The notes under the pieces were generated by a model. It saw nothing but the letters and a program-made list of their open reading frames with translations. It ran no database searches and was not told the DNA's origin. Source: Serratia sarumanii (GTDB lineage: Bacteria; Pseudomonadota; Gammaproteobacteria; Enterobacterales; Enterobacteriaceae). Taken from it: 64,000 bases of DNA. Positions 1 through 9,818 of this stretch are shown piece by piece. Within the stretch, counting starts at the first letter, position 1. Each line of letters begins with the position of its first letter. The DNA is taken from assembly GCF_029962605.1 (NCBI RefSeq), contig NZ_CP124750.1, positions 1,736,001 through 1,800,000 on the forward strand, written 5' to 3'. The translations under genes and the position numbers were made by a program.

Positions 1-795
1 TTGCGCAGCGGCAACCTGAGCAACCGCGGCCAGCTGCTGGCGGCCTATATGATCGTTTATTACCTTGGTACGGTGACCGGCCAATTGCTGTTGAGCATGA
101 CCTCGACCGAGTTGCTGCACGTGGTGCCGTGGGTGACCGCCATTGTGATTAGCGCCATGCTGCCGATGCTGTTCGCGCGGGTCAACCGCCATGAAGACGA
201 GCCGCAGCAGGCGGCGGTGTGGACCATGCTGAGACGCCGCAGCGCGCGCCTCGGCATCAACGGTTGCATCATTTCCGGCATTGTGCTCGGTTCGCTATAC
301 GGCCTGATGCCGTTGTACCTCTCCCATCAGGGCATGAGCGACGCCAACGTCGGTTACTGGATGGCGCTGCTGGTCAGCTCCGGCATCGTCGGCCAATGGC
401 CGGTCGGGCGCCTGGCCGATCGTTACGGGCGCCTGCTGGTGCTGCGCATTCAGGTGTTCGTGGTGATCCTCGCCAGCGTGGCGATGCTCGGCAACTACGC
501 CATGGCGCCTTCGCTGTTCATCCTCGGCTGCGCCGGCTTTACCCTGTATCCGGTGGCGATGTCCTGGGCCTGCGAGAAGGCGCTGCCGCACGAGTTGGTG
601 GCGATGAACCAGGCGCTGTTGATGAGTTACACCATCGGCAGCCTGCTGGGGCCGTCGATGACGGCGTTGCTGATGCAAAACTATTCCGACCGCGTGCTGT
701 TCGTGATGATCGCCGCCGTGGCGCTGGTTTACCTGCTGATGCTGCTGAAGAAACAGAAGCCGGATCACCATCACACGCCGTTCGCCGCCGCCTGA
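1..795 (+). CDS. ycaD: MFS transporter YcaD, C-terminal part
   Basis: The window opens inside this gene, so the true start is upstream. The visible 264 residues are hydrophobic with several membrane helices and read like the C-terminal two thirds of the E. coli major facilitator YcaD (about 382 aa). They include the inter-helix motif [11 protein letters not shown] typical of MFS carriers and a family-specific segment [20 protein letters not shown]. The substrate is not known for this family. The gene runs towards pflA, as a convergent pair, with a hairpin terminator just after the stop. The TTG at base 1 is only the first in-frame codon of the window and should not be taken as a start. Confidence 0.9.
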   Translation: MRSGNLSNRGQLLAAYMIVYYLGTVTGQLLLSMTSTELLHVVPWVTAIVISAMLPMLFARVNRHEDEPQQAAVWTMLRRRSARLGINGCIISGIVLGSLYGLMPLYLSHQGMSDANVGYWMALLVSSGIVGQWPVGRLADRYGRLLVLRIQVFVVILASVAMLGNYAMAPSLFILGCAGFTLYPVAMSWACEKALPHELVAMNQALLMSYTIGSLLGPSMTALLMQNYSDRVLFVMIAAVALVYLLMLLKKQKPDHHHTPFAAA

Positions 796-800
796 GCATG

Positions 801-832
801 AAAAAACCGGCCATGAGCCGGTTTTTTCTTTT
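801..832 (+). terminator. Rho-independent terminator after ycaD
   Basis: AAAACCGG, a short loop and CCGGTTTT are followed by a T-rich tail, five bases after the ycaD stop. The A-rich left arm means it could also act on leftward transcripts leaving pflA. Confidence 0.85.
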
Positions 833-844
833 GGCGTGCGCCAA

Positions 845-1585
845 TCAGTAAATCACTTTGTGGCCGTAGCTTTCCAGGATGCCTTTGACGCGATCCATGG
901 TCTCGGCTTTCGGCGGGTGCACGCCGTCCAGCTTGTACTCTTCCCCCATCGCTATCCATTTGTGCTTGCCCAGCTCGTGGTAGGGCAGCAGCTCGATTTT
1001 CTCGATGTTGGTCATGTCTTTGGTGAACTCGCCCAGCAGGTGCGCCGACTTATCGTCGTCTGACCAGCCCGGCACCACCACGTAGCGGATCCAGGTGCGC
1101 TGGTTGCGTTTCGCCAGGTAGCGGGCGAATTCCAGCGTGCGGTGATTGGAGACGCCGACCAGGTTCTGGTGGATCTCGTCGTTCATCTGTTTCAGATCCA
1201 GCATCACCAGATCGGTGGTGTCCAGCAGCTCGTCGATCACCGGATCGTAGCGGCGCACAAAGCCATTGGTGTCCAGGCAGGTATTGATGCCTTCGGCGTG
1301 GCAGGCGCGGAACCAGTCGCGCACGAATTCAGCCTGCAGGATCGCCTCGCCGCCGGACGCGGTCACGCCGCCGCCGGAGGCGTTCATGAAGTGGCGGTAG
1401 GCCACCGCGTCTTTCATCAGCTCTTCGACGGTCACTTCCTTGCCGCCGTGGGTGTCCCAGGTGTCGCGGTTATGGCAATAGAGGCAGCGCATCAGGCAGC
1501 CCTGGAAGAAGACGATAAAGCGGATCCCTGGCCCATCGACGGTGCCGCAGGATTCGAAGGAGTGGATGCGACCAATTGCTGACAT
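845..1585 (-). CDS. pflA: Pyruvate formate-lyase-activating enzyme PflA
   Basis: A radical SAM enzyme that uses a [4Fe-4S] cluster and S-adenosylmethionine to abstract a hydrogen from a glycine of PflB, switching on anaerobic pyruvate cleavage in the cytosol. The CxxxCxxC cluster motif is visible as C30, C34 and C37 ([12 protein letters not shown]), and the 246-aa length equals that of E. coli PflA. The reading frame stays open further upstream, but the ATG at 1585 is chosen because the protein then begins [12 protein letters not shown] like its homologues and GGAGAA lies at ribosome-binding distance. It follows pflB in the same direction with a gap of about 280 bases that holds inverted repeats and a possible promoter of its own. 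Confidence 0.97.
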   Translation of the reverse strand: MSAIGRIHSFESCGTVDGPGIRFIVFFQGCLMRCLYCHNRDTWDTHGGKEVTVEELMKDAVAYRHFMNASGGGVTASGGEAILQAEFVRDWFRACHAEGINTCLDTNGFVRRYDPVIDELLDTTDLVMLDLKQMNDEIHQNLVGVSNHRTLEFARYLAKRNQRTWIRYVVVPGWSDDDKSAHLLGEFTKDMTNIEKIELLPYHELGKHKWIAMGEEYKLDGVHPPKAETMDRVKGILESYGHKVIY

Positions 1586-1725
1586 TGCGGGGTTTTCTCC
1601 AATATTGACTGTCAAACGCAGTCTAAAAATAGGCGCGTGGCCGCCGGCCAGGTATCTGCGATGCAGCAGCGGGTGGAACCGCCACCGGGGTAATGATGCC
1701 TGTCGGCCGGTCAGTTGCCGGATAA

Positions 1726-1770
1726 CTGTTTTGCCGGCTATCCATTCAGTATAGATGTCCGGCAAAACAG
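1726..1770. repeat. 12-bp perfect inverted repeat between pflB and pflA
   Basis: CTGTTTTGCCGG at 1726-1737 is repeated inverted at 1759-1770 with a 21-base spacer. The spacer contains TATACT on the minus strand (1748-1753), which looks like a -10 box for pflA. The repeat could be an operator around a pflA promoter or an RNA hairpin. No known binding site was recognised. Confidence 0.6.
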
Positions 1771-1797
1771 ACTCGTACAGAGTCAGGGGAGAGCGGT

Positions 1798-1825
1798 GGG
1801 AGAAAAGGGCCGGCAAAACCGGCCC
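1798..1825 (-). terminator. Terminator after pflB
   Basis: On the minus strand GGGCCGG, a TTTTG loop and CCGGCCC are followed by TTTTCT, about 40 bases past the pflB stop. It could separate the abundant pflB message from pflA. Confidence 0.75.
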
Positions 1826-1864
1826 CTGCGTTGGTGCCGAGCAGTTTCCCGCCCGGCCGGCGTA

Positions 1865-4147
<2,283 letters not shown>

Positions 4148-4201
4148 TGTACACCTACCTTTGATTGTGGATTTCTAACTCTGCGCGCGGTAACTCACAG
4201 C

Positions 4202-5062
4202 TTAGTGCTGTTCGCGGCCCCCGCGCAGATAAATTACCCAGTAAGTCAACCCAACCAGCAGACCGCCACCGATGATGTTGCCGATGGTGACCGGAATCAG
4301 GTTGTCGATGATGAAGTTGCTTACTGTCAGATGAGCGAATTGCTCAGGTACCGCCCCTACGGCTTGCCAGAATTCCGGCGTGGCGAAGTGTTTGACCACG
4401 ATGCCCATAGGGATCATAAACATGTTGGCGATGCTGTGCTCGAAGCCGCTGGCGACAAACATCCCGACCGGCAGCACCATGGCGAGCATCTTGTCGGTCA
4501 GGGTGCGGCCGGAGTAGCTCATCCAGACCGCCAGGCAGACCATCAGGTTAGCCAGAATGCCGAGGCACACGGCTTCGATAAAGGTGTGATGCAGCTTGTG
4601 GTCTGCGGTTTGCAGGACATTCAGCCCCCACTGGCCGTTGGCGACCATATACTCGCCGGAGAACCAGATCAGCGCCACGAAGAACAGCGCGCCGACCAGA
4701 TTGCCGAGATAAACGTTCAGCCAGTTGGCGCCCAGCTGGCCCCAGCTGATGCGGCCGCTGGCCTTGGCGATGACGATGAGCACGGTAGAGGTGAACAGGT
4801 CGGCGCCCGACACCACCACCAGCATTAACCCGAGAGAGAAGCAGATGCCGCCGACCAGTTTCGCCAGCCCGAAAGGCACGCCGGCGGTGCCGGTGGTCGC
4901 CGTGATGTAGAAGACGAAGGCGATGGAAATGAAGACACCGGCGGTGATCGCCAAATAAAACGTTTTCAGCGGATGTTTGGTGGCTTTATACACGCCGGCA
5001 TCTTCAGCGATTTTCGCCGTTGCCGCAGGTAAAATCAGATCGAAGGGGCTGTCAGTTTTCAA
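4202..5062 (-). CDS. focA: Formate channel FocA
   Basis: Inner-membrane pentameric channel of the formate-nitrite transporter family that passes formate, and formic acid at low pH, across the membrane. At 286 aa with six hydrophobic segments it fits the family. The conserved pore-lining His lies in the stretch FEHSIANMFMIP, and GADLFTS is the half-helix region. It heads the focA-pflB operon. An FNR-like site and a -10 element lie 40-80 bases upstream. Confidence 0.96.
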   Translation of the reverse strand: MKTDSPFDLILPAATAKIAEDAGVYKATKHPLKTFYLAITAGVFISIAFVFYITATTGTAGVPFGLAKLVGGICFSLGLMLVVVSGADLFTSTVLIVIAKASGRISWGQLGANWLNVYLGNLVGALFFVALIWFSGEYMVANGQWGLNVLQTADHKLHHTFIEAVCLGILANLMVCLAVWMSYSGRTLTDKMLAMVLPVGMFVASGFEHSIANMFMIPMGIVVKHFATPEFWQAVGAVPEQFAHLTVSNFIIDNLIPVTIGNIIGGGLLVGLTYWVIYLRGGREQH

Positions 5063-5101
5063 ACTAACTCTCGCTCTTAAGGGTTAAAACAACGCAATGA
5101 G

Positions 5102-5143
5102 ATACTAGCAAAGCAGTATAGGGGAAAATTTGATTTGGATCAT
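5102..5143 (-). promoter_or_regulatory. focA-pflB promoter with FNR-like site
   Basis: TTGATTTGGATCAT at 5130-5143 matches the FNR consensus TTGAT-N4-ATCAA at 9 of 10 positions. On the minus strand TAGTAT (5102-5107) sits where a -10 box would be if FNR bound near -41, the usual class II activator position. FNR activation of focA-pfl is established in E. coli. That this copy works is inferred. Confidence 0.65.
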
Positions 5144-5444
5144 AAGGCGGGGAAGTAGAGCGGCAAAATGACGTGTTTTTTGTGTGGTTTTTGTGGTTAA
5201 TTTATTGATTTCTAAGATAAAACAATTTTTTAATGTTTGCAAATTTTTTTGAATGCGCAGGGTGGGCCGCAGGCGCTAAAGTTAAATTTTTAGGCGTTTT
5301 GTCGCCGCGCAGCGCTGAAAGTTTAATTATCGGTTAATTATTATTTCACCGTCCGGCAACAATTGACGGTTTATTTATTTTTATGGTCGTTTAACCGCCT
5401 ATTTTCCGGCGAAAAAATAAAACCGCATGCGTTGAAATAAACCG
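5144..5444. other. AT-rich intergenic region upstream of focA
   Basis: About 300 bases between the ycaO terminator and the focA promoter, with long A/T runs and no plausible gene. In E. coli the equivalent region carries several pfl promoters and ArcA and IHF sites. I could not assign individual sites here. Confidence 0.5.
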
Positions 5445-5478
5445 CAAAAATGAAAACGCCGCAACGGCGTGCGGCGTT
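5445..5478 (-). terminator. Terminator after ycaO
   Basis: On the minus strand AACGCCGCA, a six-base loop and TGCGGCGTT are followed by TTTCATTTTT. A second imperfect hairpin (GGGGCACT paired with AGTACCCC, 5482-5512) lies between it and the ycaO stop. Confidence 0.8.
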
Positions 5479-5522
5479 TGGCAGCAGGGGTACTCCCAAA
5501 GTGGCAGTGCCCCTGATGACGC

Positions 5523-7286
5523 TTAGGCCTTGGCCCAGTGGCGGCGTTTGGCCGCCTGCAGCTTCTCGTAGGCCGCCAGCAGCGCCTGATGGGCCGGCAG
5601 CGCCTTCAGATCGGCATAGACGGCGAACAGCCCGTTGAAGCGTTCTTCACCGCTGATGGCGGCGGAGGCGGCGTCGACCGCTTCCTGGCCATACATCTTC
5701 ACGAACGCGGTATAGTATTGCGCCGCTTCGCGTTCAGGCTCCTGCGCCAGCAGCAGCAGCGTTTGCAGGCAGCGGTAGTAGTTGCTGCGCGCCGGGCTCA
5801 GCACCGAGGCGTTGAAATCCTGCGTCCATTCGGTCCAGATCAGTGCCTGATCCAGATCGCCGCCCGCCAGCGCCAGCATCGCCTTCAGCTCGCCCACGCG
5901 CAGGGTATGCCAGGCGTTGTCTTTGCCGCTGGCAATGCCCAGCAGTTCGCGTACGCGGGTGAAATCGTCCAGCCCTTCGTCATCCAGTTGCTCGATCAGC
6001 GCCAGGTACTCTTCCGGCTCCCACTCGCTGCCCGGCAGCGCCAGCAGCGTGTCGCGCAGGTGCGCGCCCATGCTGTTGTTGGCCAGCAGCAGGTCTTCCG
6101 CCGGATAAATGTCGGACATGCCCGGCACGATGATGCGGCAAGCGTAGACGCCCAGGTGCTCGTAGTCGGCGATGTACACTTCCGCGTCTTCCTTGTCGAA
6201 GATGCTCATCAGGGTGGCGAACTCTTCCTGCGTGCTGCCGCTGAAGTTCCAGTCAACGAACGGGTAATCCGCGTCCTGTTTGAACAGATCCCAGGAGATC
6301 AGGCCGCTGGAGTCGATGAAGTGCGTTTCCAGGTTGGTGTGTTCCGCCACTTCTTCGTCATCGAAGGTCGGCGCGGTGAACACGTCGAGATCTTTCAGGC
6401 TGCGGCCCTGCAGCAGTTCGGTCACCGTGCGTTCCAGCGCCACGCCGAAGTCCGGGTGCGCGCCGAACGAGGCGAAGCAGGTGCCGTTGGTCGGGTTGAA
6501 CAGCACCACGCAGATCACCGGGTAGTTGCCGCCCAGCGAGGCGTCATAGGAGAGGATCGGGAAACCTTCCTCTTCCAGTTTGGCGATGGCTTCCACCACG
6601 CCCGGGTAGCGGTTCAGCACTTCGTCCGGGATCGCCGGCAGGCTGATGGATTCGGCGATGATGCGGTTTTTCACATAGCGCTCGAACACTTCCGACAGGC
6701 CCTGCACGCGCGCTTCGTTGGCGGTGTTGCCGGCGGACATGCCGTTGGAAACATACAGGTTGCCGATGATGTTCATCGGGATGTACACGGTTTGCTGATC
6801 GGACTGGCGGGTAAACGGCAGCGCGCACACGCCGCGATCGGCGTTGCCGGACTGCAGATCGACAAGATCGCTGGCGCTCAGCTCTTGCTGCGGATCGTAG
6901 AAGGCGTGCAGGCGTTCGTCGAGGATGCCGGCCGGCAGCGCGTCGTCTTCAGGGATCGGGAACCATTTCTCATTCGGGTAGTGCACGAAGTCGCCTTCGG
7001 CGATCTGCCGGCCCAGATAGAAATCGGCGAAGAAGTAGTTGGTGGACAGGCGCTCGAAATATTCACCCAGCGCGGAGGCCAGCGCGGCTTTTTTGCTGGC
7101 GCCTTTGCCGTTGGTGAAGCACAGCGGGCAATCGCGATCGCGAATGTGCACCGACCACACGTGCGGCACCGGGTTCAGCCAGGAGGCTTCTTCGATGTTG
7201 AAACCGAGATCGCTCAGTTTCTGCTGGAAACGGGCGATGGAGTCTTCCAGGGCGGCATCTTTACCGGGGATAAAAGTTTGCGTCAT
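5523..7286 (-). CDS. ycaO: YcaO, ribosomal protein S12 methylthiotransferase accessory factor
   Basis: Full-length homologue of E. coli YcaO (586 aa; here 587). The YcaO domain binds ATP through acidic helices such as GEYFERLSTNYF and LSEVFERYVKNRII and is followed by a C-terminal helical tetratricopeptide-like region. In E. coli it supports beta-methylthiolation of Asp88 of S12 by RimO. Related YcaO proteins make azolines in peptides such as microcin B17, but this copy is of the housekeeping type. I chose the ATG at 7286 (MTQTFIPGKDAAL) because homologues start there. An ATG three codons upstream (7295) is the alternative. It lies next to the microcin island but points away from it. Confidence 0.95.
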   Translation of the reverse strand: MTQTFIPGKDAALEDSIARFQQKLSDLGFNIEEASWLNPVPHVWSVHIRDRDCPLCFTNGKGASKKAALASALGEYFERLSTNYFFADFYLGRQIAEGDFVHYPNEKWFPIPEDDALPAGILDERLHAFYDPQQELSASDLVDLQSGNADRGVCALPFTRQSDQQTVYIPMNIIGNLYVSNGMSAGNTANEARVQGLSEVFERYVKNRIIAESISLPAIPDEVLNRYPGVVEAIAKLEEEGFPILSYDASLGGNYPVICVVLFNPTNGTCFASFGAHPDFGVALERTVTELLQGRSLKDLDVFTAPTFDDEEVAEHTNLETHFIDSSGLISWDLFKQDADYPFVDWNFSGSTQEEFATLMSIFDKEDAEVYIADYEHLGVYACRIIVPGMSDIYPAEDLLLANNSMGAHLRDTLLALPGSEWEPEEYLALIEQLDDEGLDDFTRVRELLGIASGKDNAWHTLRVGELKAMLALAGGDLDQALIWTEWTQDFNASVLSPARSNYYRCLQTLLLLAQEPEREAAQYYTAFVKMYGQEAVDAASAAISGEERFNGLFAVYADLKALPAHQALLAAYEKLQAAKRRHWAKA

Positions 7287-7474
7287 TGTCTTCATTTCAT
7301 GTTTTCATGTTGACAGGTGTTTTTGTTTTACCTTTAATTTTCAAAATGTTGATTGAAAATTAGGCTGTATATTGTTCCGGTGTTTTTTGACGTTTTCTCA
7401 TTCTTGCAGCAAAACGCGGGGTACGTGGTGGGGCCGAACTGAACACCAAAACAGCCTGCCATGAAGATGGCGTT

Positions 7475-7522
7475 ACCCTGAGGGTTACCTCAACCTTGAG
7501 GGATATCTTCTCACACGTGAGA
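7475..7522. repeat. Cluster of three short palindromes
   Basis: Three dyads follow each other: ACCCT-G-AGGGT (7475-7485), CCTCAA-CC-TTGAGG (7488-7501) and TCTCAC-AC-GTGAGA (7509-7522). They sit in the non-backbone segment between ycaO and the microcin genes and immediately precede the iteron-like repeats. No open reading frame covers them. Confidence 0.6.
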
Positions 7523-7534
7523 GAAAAAAGGGTA

Positions 7535-7610
7535 GGTTCAGTCGGTTCAGTCGGTTCAATATTTATATATAAATGATTTATATGGCTATCCTTCTGTTTT
7601 TTGAACCGAC
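7535..7610. repeat. Iteron-like direct repeats with an inverted copy around an AT-rich core
   Basis: GGTTCAGTC occurs twice in tandem (7535-7543, 7544-7552) followed by GGTTCAA (7553-7559). GTCGGTTCAA (7550-7559) recurs inverted as TTGAACCGAC at 7601-7610. The 41 bases between are very AT-rich. Iterons beside an AT-rich stretch are typical of replication origins of plasmids and satellite phages. This may be a relic of such an element, but no replication gene is present. Confidence 0.45.
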
Positions 7611-7698
7611 CTCACAGCAACGAGATGCAGAAACATCAAGCGAGAGGCTGCGCATCGTCTTGGTGGCGTGACACCATGAATCCATAGGTTAAAAGCTC

Positions 7699-7741
7699 TT
7701 GACATTCACCGGAAAAATGAGAATGATAATCAAACTCATTT
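7699..7741 (+). promoter_or_regulatory. Promoter overlapping a Fur-box-like site, upstream of the microcin genes
   Basis: TTGACA (7699-7704) is a consensus -35 box and AATGAT (7722-7727) a possible -10 box with 17-base spacing. GAGAATGATAATCAAACTC (7719-7737) matches the 19-base Fur box at 15 positions and is flanked by the inverted repeat AAATGAG/CTCATTT (7715-7741). The overlap with the -10 region would let iron-loaded Fur block the promoter. MccV and several other microcins are induced by iron limitation in this way. Confidence 0.65.
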
Positions 7742-7888
7742 GCCTGGGTTGTAAAACTGCCGCTCCCTCAGAACCATAAATATAGCTTTAGTCATGGGCG
7801 AATGGGAAATACAGATTAAATGATTTGCATTTTTAGTTTTCTCATTAATTATCATGGTTAGGGGAGATGACAGTTATAGAGGTATAAA

Positions 7889-8101
7889 ATGAAATTTTCA
7901 TTAGATAGTGCTTTTTATAAACGATGGTTAAGAAATTCGTTATATATTTTTTCAATATTCAGTGTTGTAAATTATATTAGTGAAGGTGTTCATGATGGAA
8001 GTTATTTCTTTATCGTGATTTTTGGCATTTGTTTTATTGTGGGCTTTGTTTTTTCATTGTTTAACTTAAATTTACAGGAACGTAAAGATGAAAGAACTTA
8101 A
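7889..8101 (+). CDS. Small two-helix membrane protein, candidate microcin immunity protein
   Basis: A 70-aa protein with a short basic N-terminal segment, two hydrophobic helices (about residues 15-30 and 38-58) and a charged tail (QERKDERT). AGAGG lies six bases before the ATG. It is far more AT-rich than the surrounding backbone genes. I recognise no specific family. Its size, topology and position directly upstream of the microcin precursor, with a 14-base overlap, parallel cvi upstream of cvaC in the colicin V system, where Cvi protects the producer in the inner membrane. The immunity role is inferred from context only. Confidence 0.6.
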   Translation: MKFSLDSAFYKRWLRNSLYIFSIFSVVNYISEGVHDGSYFFIVIFGICFIVGFVFSLFNLNLQERKDERT

Positions 8102-8417
8102 TTTGAGTGAAATTAATCGAGTTACAGGTGCGGGCGGTGAACAAATAGCTCAACTGGCCGGCACTGTCGCCGGTACTTGGCTCGGTGGCGGTAATCCCTA
8201 TGCTGGGGCCCTCGGCGGGTATGCGGCCGGAGAAATTTACAATGGAATTCAGAACGGCTATCAAACGGCTCCAAATATAGATGTAGGTATCGGATCTTAC
8301 AATGCTAACTTTAATTCTGACTTAGGCGCTAGCGGTAGTTTTTCTGTTGCAGATGTGGAAGCCATGGGATGGTGTAATTTTAATATGACTTATTTCTCTA
8401 GCTCTAGCGGTTGTTAA
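8088..8417 (+). CDS. Microcin V-like class II microcin precursor
   Basis: A 109-aa peptide beginning MKELNLSEINRVTGA, a 15-residue leader ending in Gly-Ala. Length and pattern match the double-glycine leader of colicin V (MRTLTLNELDSVSGG), which the peptidase domain of a CvaB-type ABC exporter removes. The core (residues 16-58) is rich in Gly and Ala, with GTVAGTWLGGG and GGYAAGEIYN resembling GTLSGQFVAGG and GGVAGGAIYD of MccV. The C-terminus has C96 and C109, with CNF after the first Cys as MccV has CNW, so a terminal disulfide loop is likely. The run SSSS before the final GC recalls the serine-rich tails of siderophore microcins, but their usual end in Ser is absent. AGGAA lies seven bases before the ATG. 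No exporter or glycosyltransferase gene is in the window. Confidence 0.75.
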   Translation: MKELNLSEINRVTGAGGEQIAQLAGTVAGTWLGGGNPYAGALGGYAAGEIYNGIQNGYQTAPNIDVGIGSYNANFNSDLGASGSFSVADVEAMGWCNFNMTYFSSSSGC

Positions 8418-8431
8418 ATGTCAATCGTTAA

Positions 8432-8465
8432 GCAGGCATTTTTCAATGCCTGCAATTCGATTTTT
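8432..8465 (+). terminator. Probable terminator after the microcin gene
   Basis: GCAGGCATT, a four-base loop and AATGCCTGC form a perfect 9-bp stem 15 bases past the microcin stop. A TTTTT run lies several bases further on, so termination may be imperfect. Confidence 0.65.
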
Positions 8466-8771
8466 CGATTGATAATATTTTTGTGTGTTCTGGTTGACTA
8501 ACGTATAGCAATTAAATCAATCCACTCTACAATTTCTCATTCAGCGATTGAGGGTATAACTCAGTGTATACCTGCCAAAGCAGATTCAAGTTGCGATGGC
8601 CGGTGGCCTGGGCGACACCTTCTCAATGCTAAACCCCACCTCAAATAGCCTGCTGCCCGCATCACGGCGCAGATACGGGGTTTTGCGTCATTCCTAAAGC
8701 GGCGGCAAAGTCACAGTTTTTTTAAGGATAGGGGCCATAATTCAGCGAGTTATCTGTCACGGAGAAATCTA
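8466..8771. other. Intergenic region between the microcin island and ansB
   Basis: About 300 bases with no gene that I can support. The first part is AT-rich like the island. From about 8570 the composition becomes GC-rich and a stretch stays open in one frame (about 8500-8650) without a start codon, so it may be a decayed gene fragment. The last 70 bases should hold the ansB promoter and its leader. Confidence 0.4.
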
Positions 8772-9818
8772 ATGAAATCAGTGAAACTCAGCGCGTTAAC
8801 CCTCTTGTTGACCGGCTTCAGCGCCTCGGCGCTGGCGCTGCCCAACATCACCCTGCTGGCGACCGGCGGCACTATCGCCGGCGGCGGTGAGTCGGCGACG
8901 AAATCCAACTATACCGCGGGCAAGCTGGGCGTCGAGGCGCTGGTCGATGCGGTGCCGGAGCTGAAAAACGTCGCCAACGTGCAGGGGGAGCAGGTGGTGA
9001 ACATCGGCTCGCAGGACATGAACGATCAGGTCTGGCTGACGCTGGCGAAGAAAATTGACGCCGACTGCGGCAAGACCGACGGCTTCGTCATCACCCACGG
9101 CACCGATACGCTGGAGGAGACGGCCTATTTCCTCGATTTGACGGTGAAATGCGACAAGCCGGTGGTGCTGGTAGGGGCGATGCGGCCGGCGACGGCGATG
9201 AGCGCCGACGGCCCGTTCAATCTGTACAACGCGGTGGTGACGGCGGCGGATCCGCAATCGGCCAACCGCGGGGTGCTGGTGGCGATGAACGACACCGTGC
9301 TGGATGCGCGCGACGTCACCAAGACCAACACCACCGCCGTGCAGACCTTCCAGTCGCCGAACTACGGCCCGCTGGGGTATATCCACAACGGCAAGATCGA
9401 TTACCAGCGCTCGCCGCAGCGTAAGCATACCCGGGATACGCCGTTCGACGTCAGCAAGCTGAACGAATTGCCGAAGGTCGGCATCATCTACAACTATGCC
9501 AACGCCTCCGATGCGCCGGCCAAGGCGCTGATCGCCGAAGGCTACCAGGGCATCGTCAGCGCCGGGGTCGGCAACGGCAACCTGTATAAAACCGTGTTCG
9601 ACACCCTGGCGACGGCGGCGCACAATGGTGTGGCGGTGGTGCGCTCATCGCGCGTGCCGACCGGCGCCACCACCGAAGATGCGGAAGTGGACGACGCCAA
9701 GTACGGCTTTGTGGCCGCCGGCACGCTGAATCCGCAAAAAGCGCGCATACTGCTGCAGCTGGCGCTGACGCAAACCAAAGACGCGAAGCAGATCCAGCAG
9801 ATGTTCAATCAGTACTGA
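8772..9818 (+). CDS. ansB: Periplasmic L-asparaginase II
   Basis: Hydrolyses asparagine to aspartate and ammonia in the periplasm. A typical signal peptide ends at ALA (residue 22), so the mature enzyme starts LPNITLLATGGTIAGG, with the catalytic threonine at mature position 12 exactly as in E. coli AnsB. The second catalytic motif THGTDTLEET follows. The 348-aa length equals that of the E. coli enzyme and the C-terminus QQMFNQY is conserved. In E. coli ansB lies elsewhere on the chromosome, so its place between ycaO and serC is a lineage-specific arrangement. It is probably transcribed alone. Confidence 0.97.
   Translation: MKSVKLSALTLLLTGFSASALALPNITLLATGGTIAGGGESATKSNYTAGKLGVEALVDAVPELKNVANVQGEQVVNIGSQDMNDQVWLTLAKKIDADCGKTDGFVITHGTDTLEETAYFLDLTVKCDKPVVLVGAMRPATAMSADGPFNLYNAVVTAADPQSANRGVLVAMNDTVLDARDVTKTNTTAVQTFQSPNYGPLGYIHNGKIDYQRSPQRKHTRDTPFDVSKLNELPKVGIIYNYANASDAPAKALIAEGYQGIVSAGVGNGNLYKTVFDTLATAAHNGVAVVRSSRVPTGATTEDAEVDDAKYGFVAAGTLNPQKARILLQLALTQTKDAKQIQQMFNQY

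Noticed and set aside
5523..7286. YcaO next to a microcin gene as a possible azoline-forming maturation enzyme (as in microcin B17).
   Set aside because: The protein matches housekeeping E. coli YcaO over its full length including the C-terminal domain, sits in the conserved ycaO place after focA and is transcribed away from the microcin. No dehydrogenase or E1-like partner is present, and the peptide has a double-glycine leader instead.
8088..8417. Class IIb siderophore microcin (MccE492/MccH47 type) because of the SSSS tail and the Fur-like site.
   Set aside because: The end is Gly-Cys rather than the terminal Ser used for siderophore attachment, and no glucosyltransferase or mceI-like genes are in the window. 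The Cys pair and core favour the MccV type.
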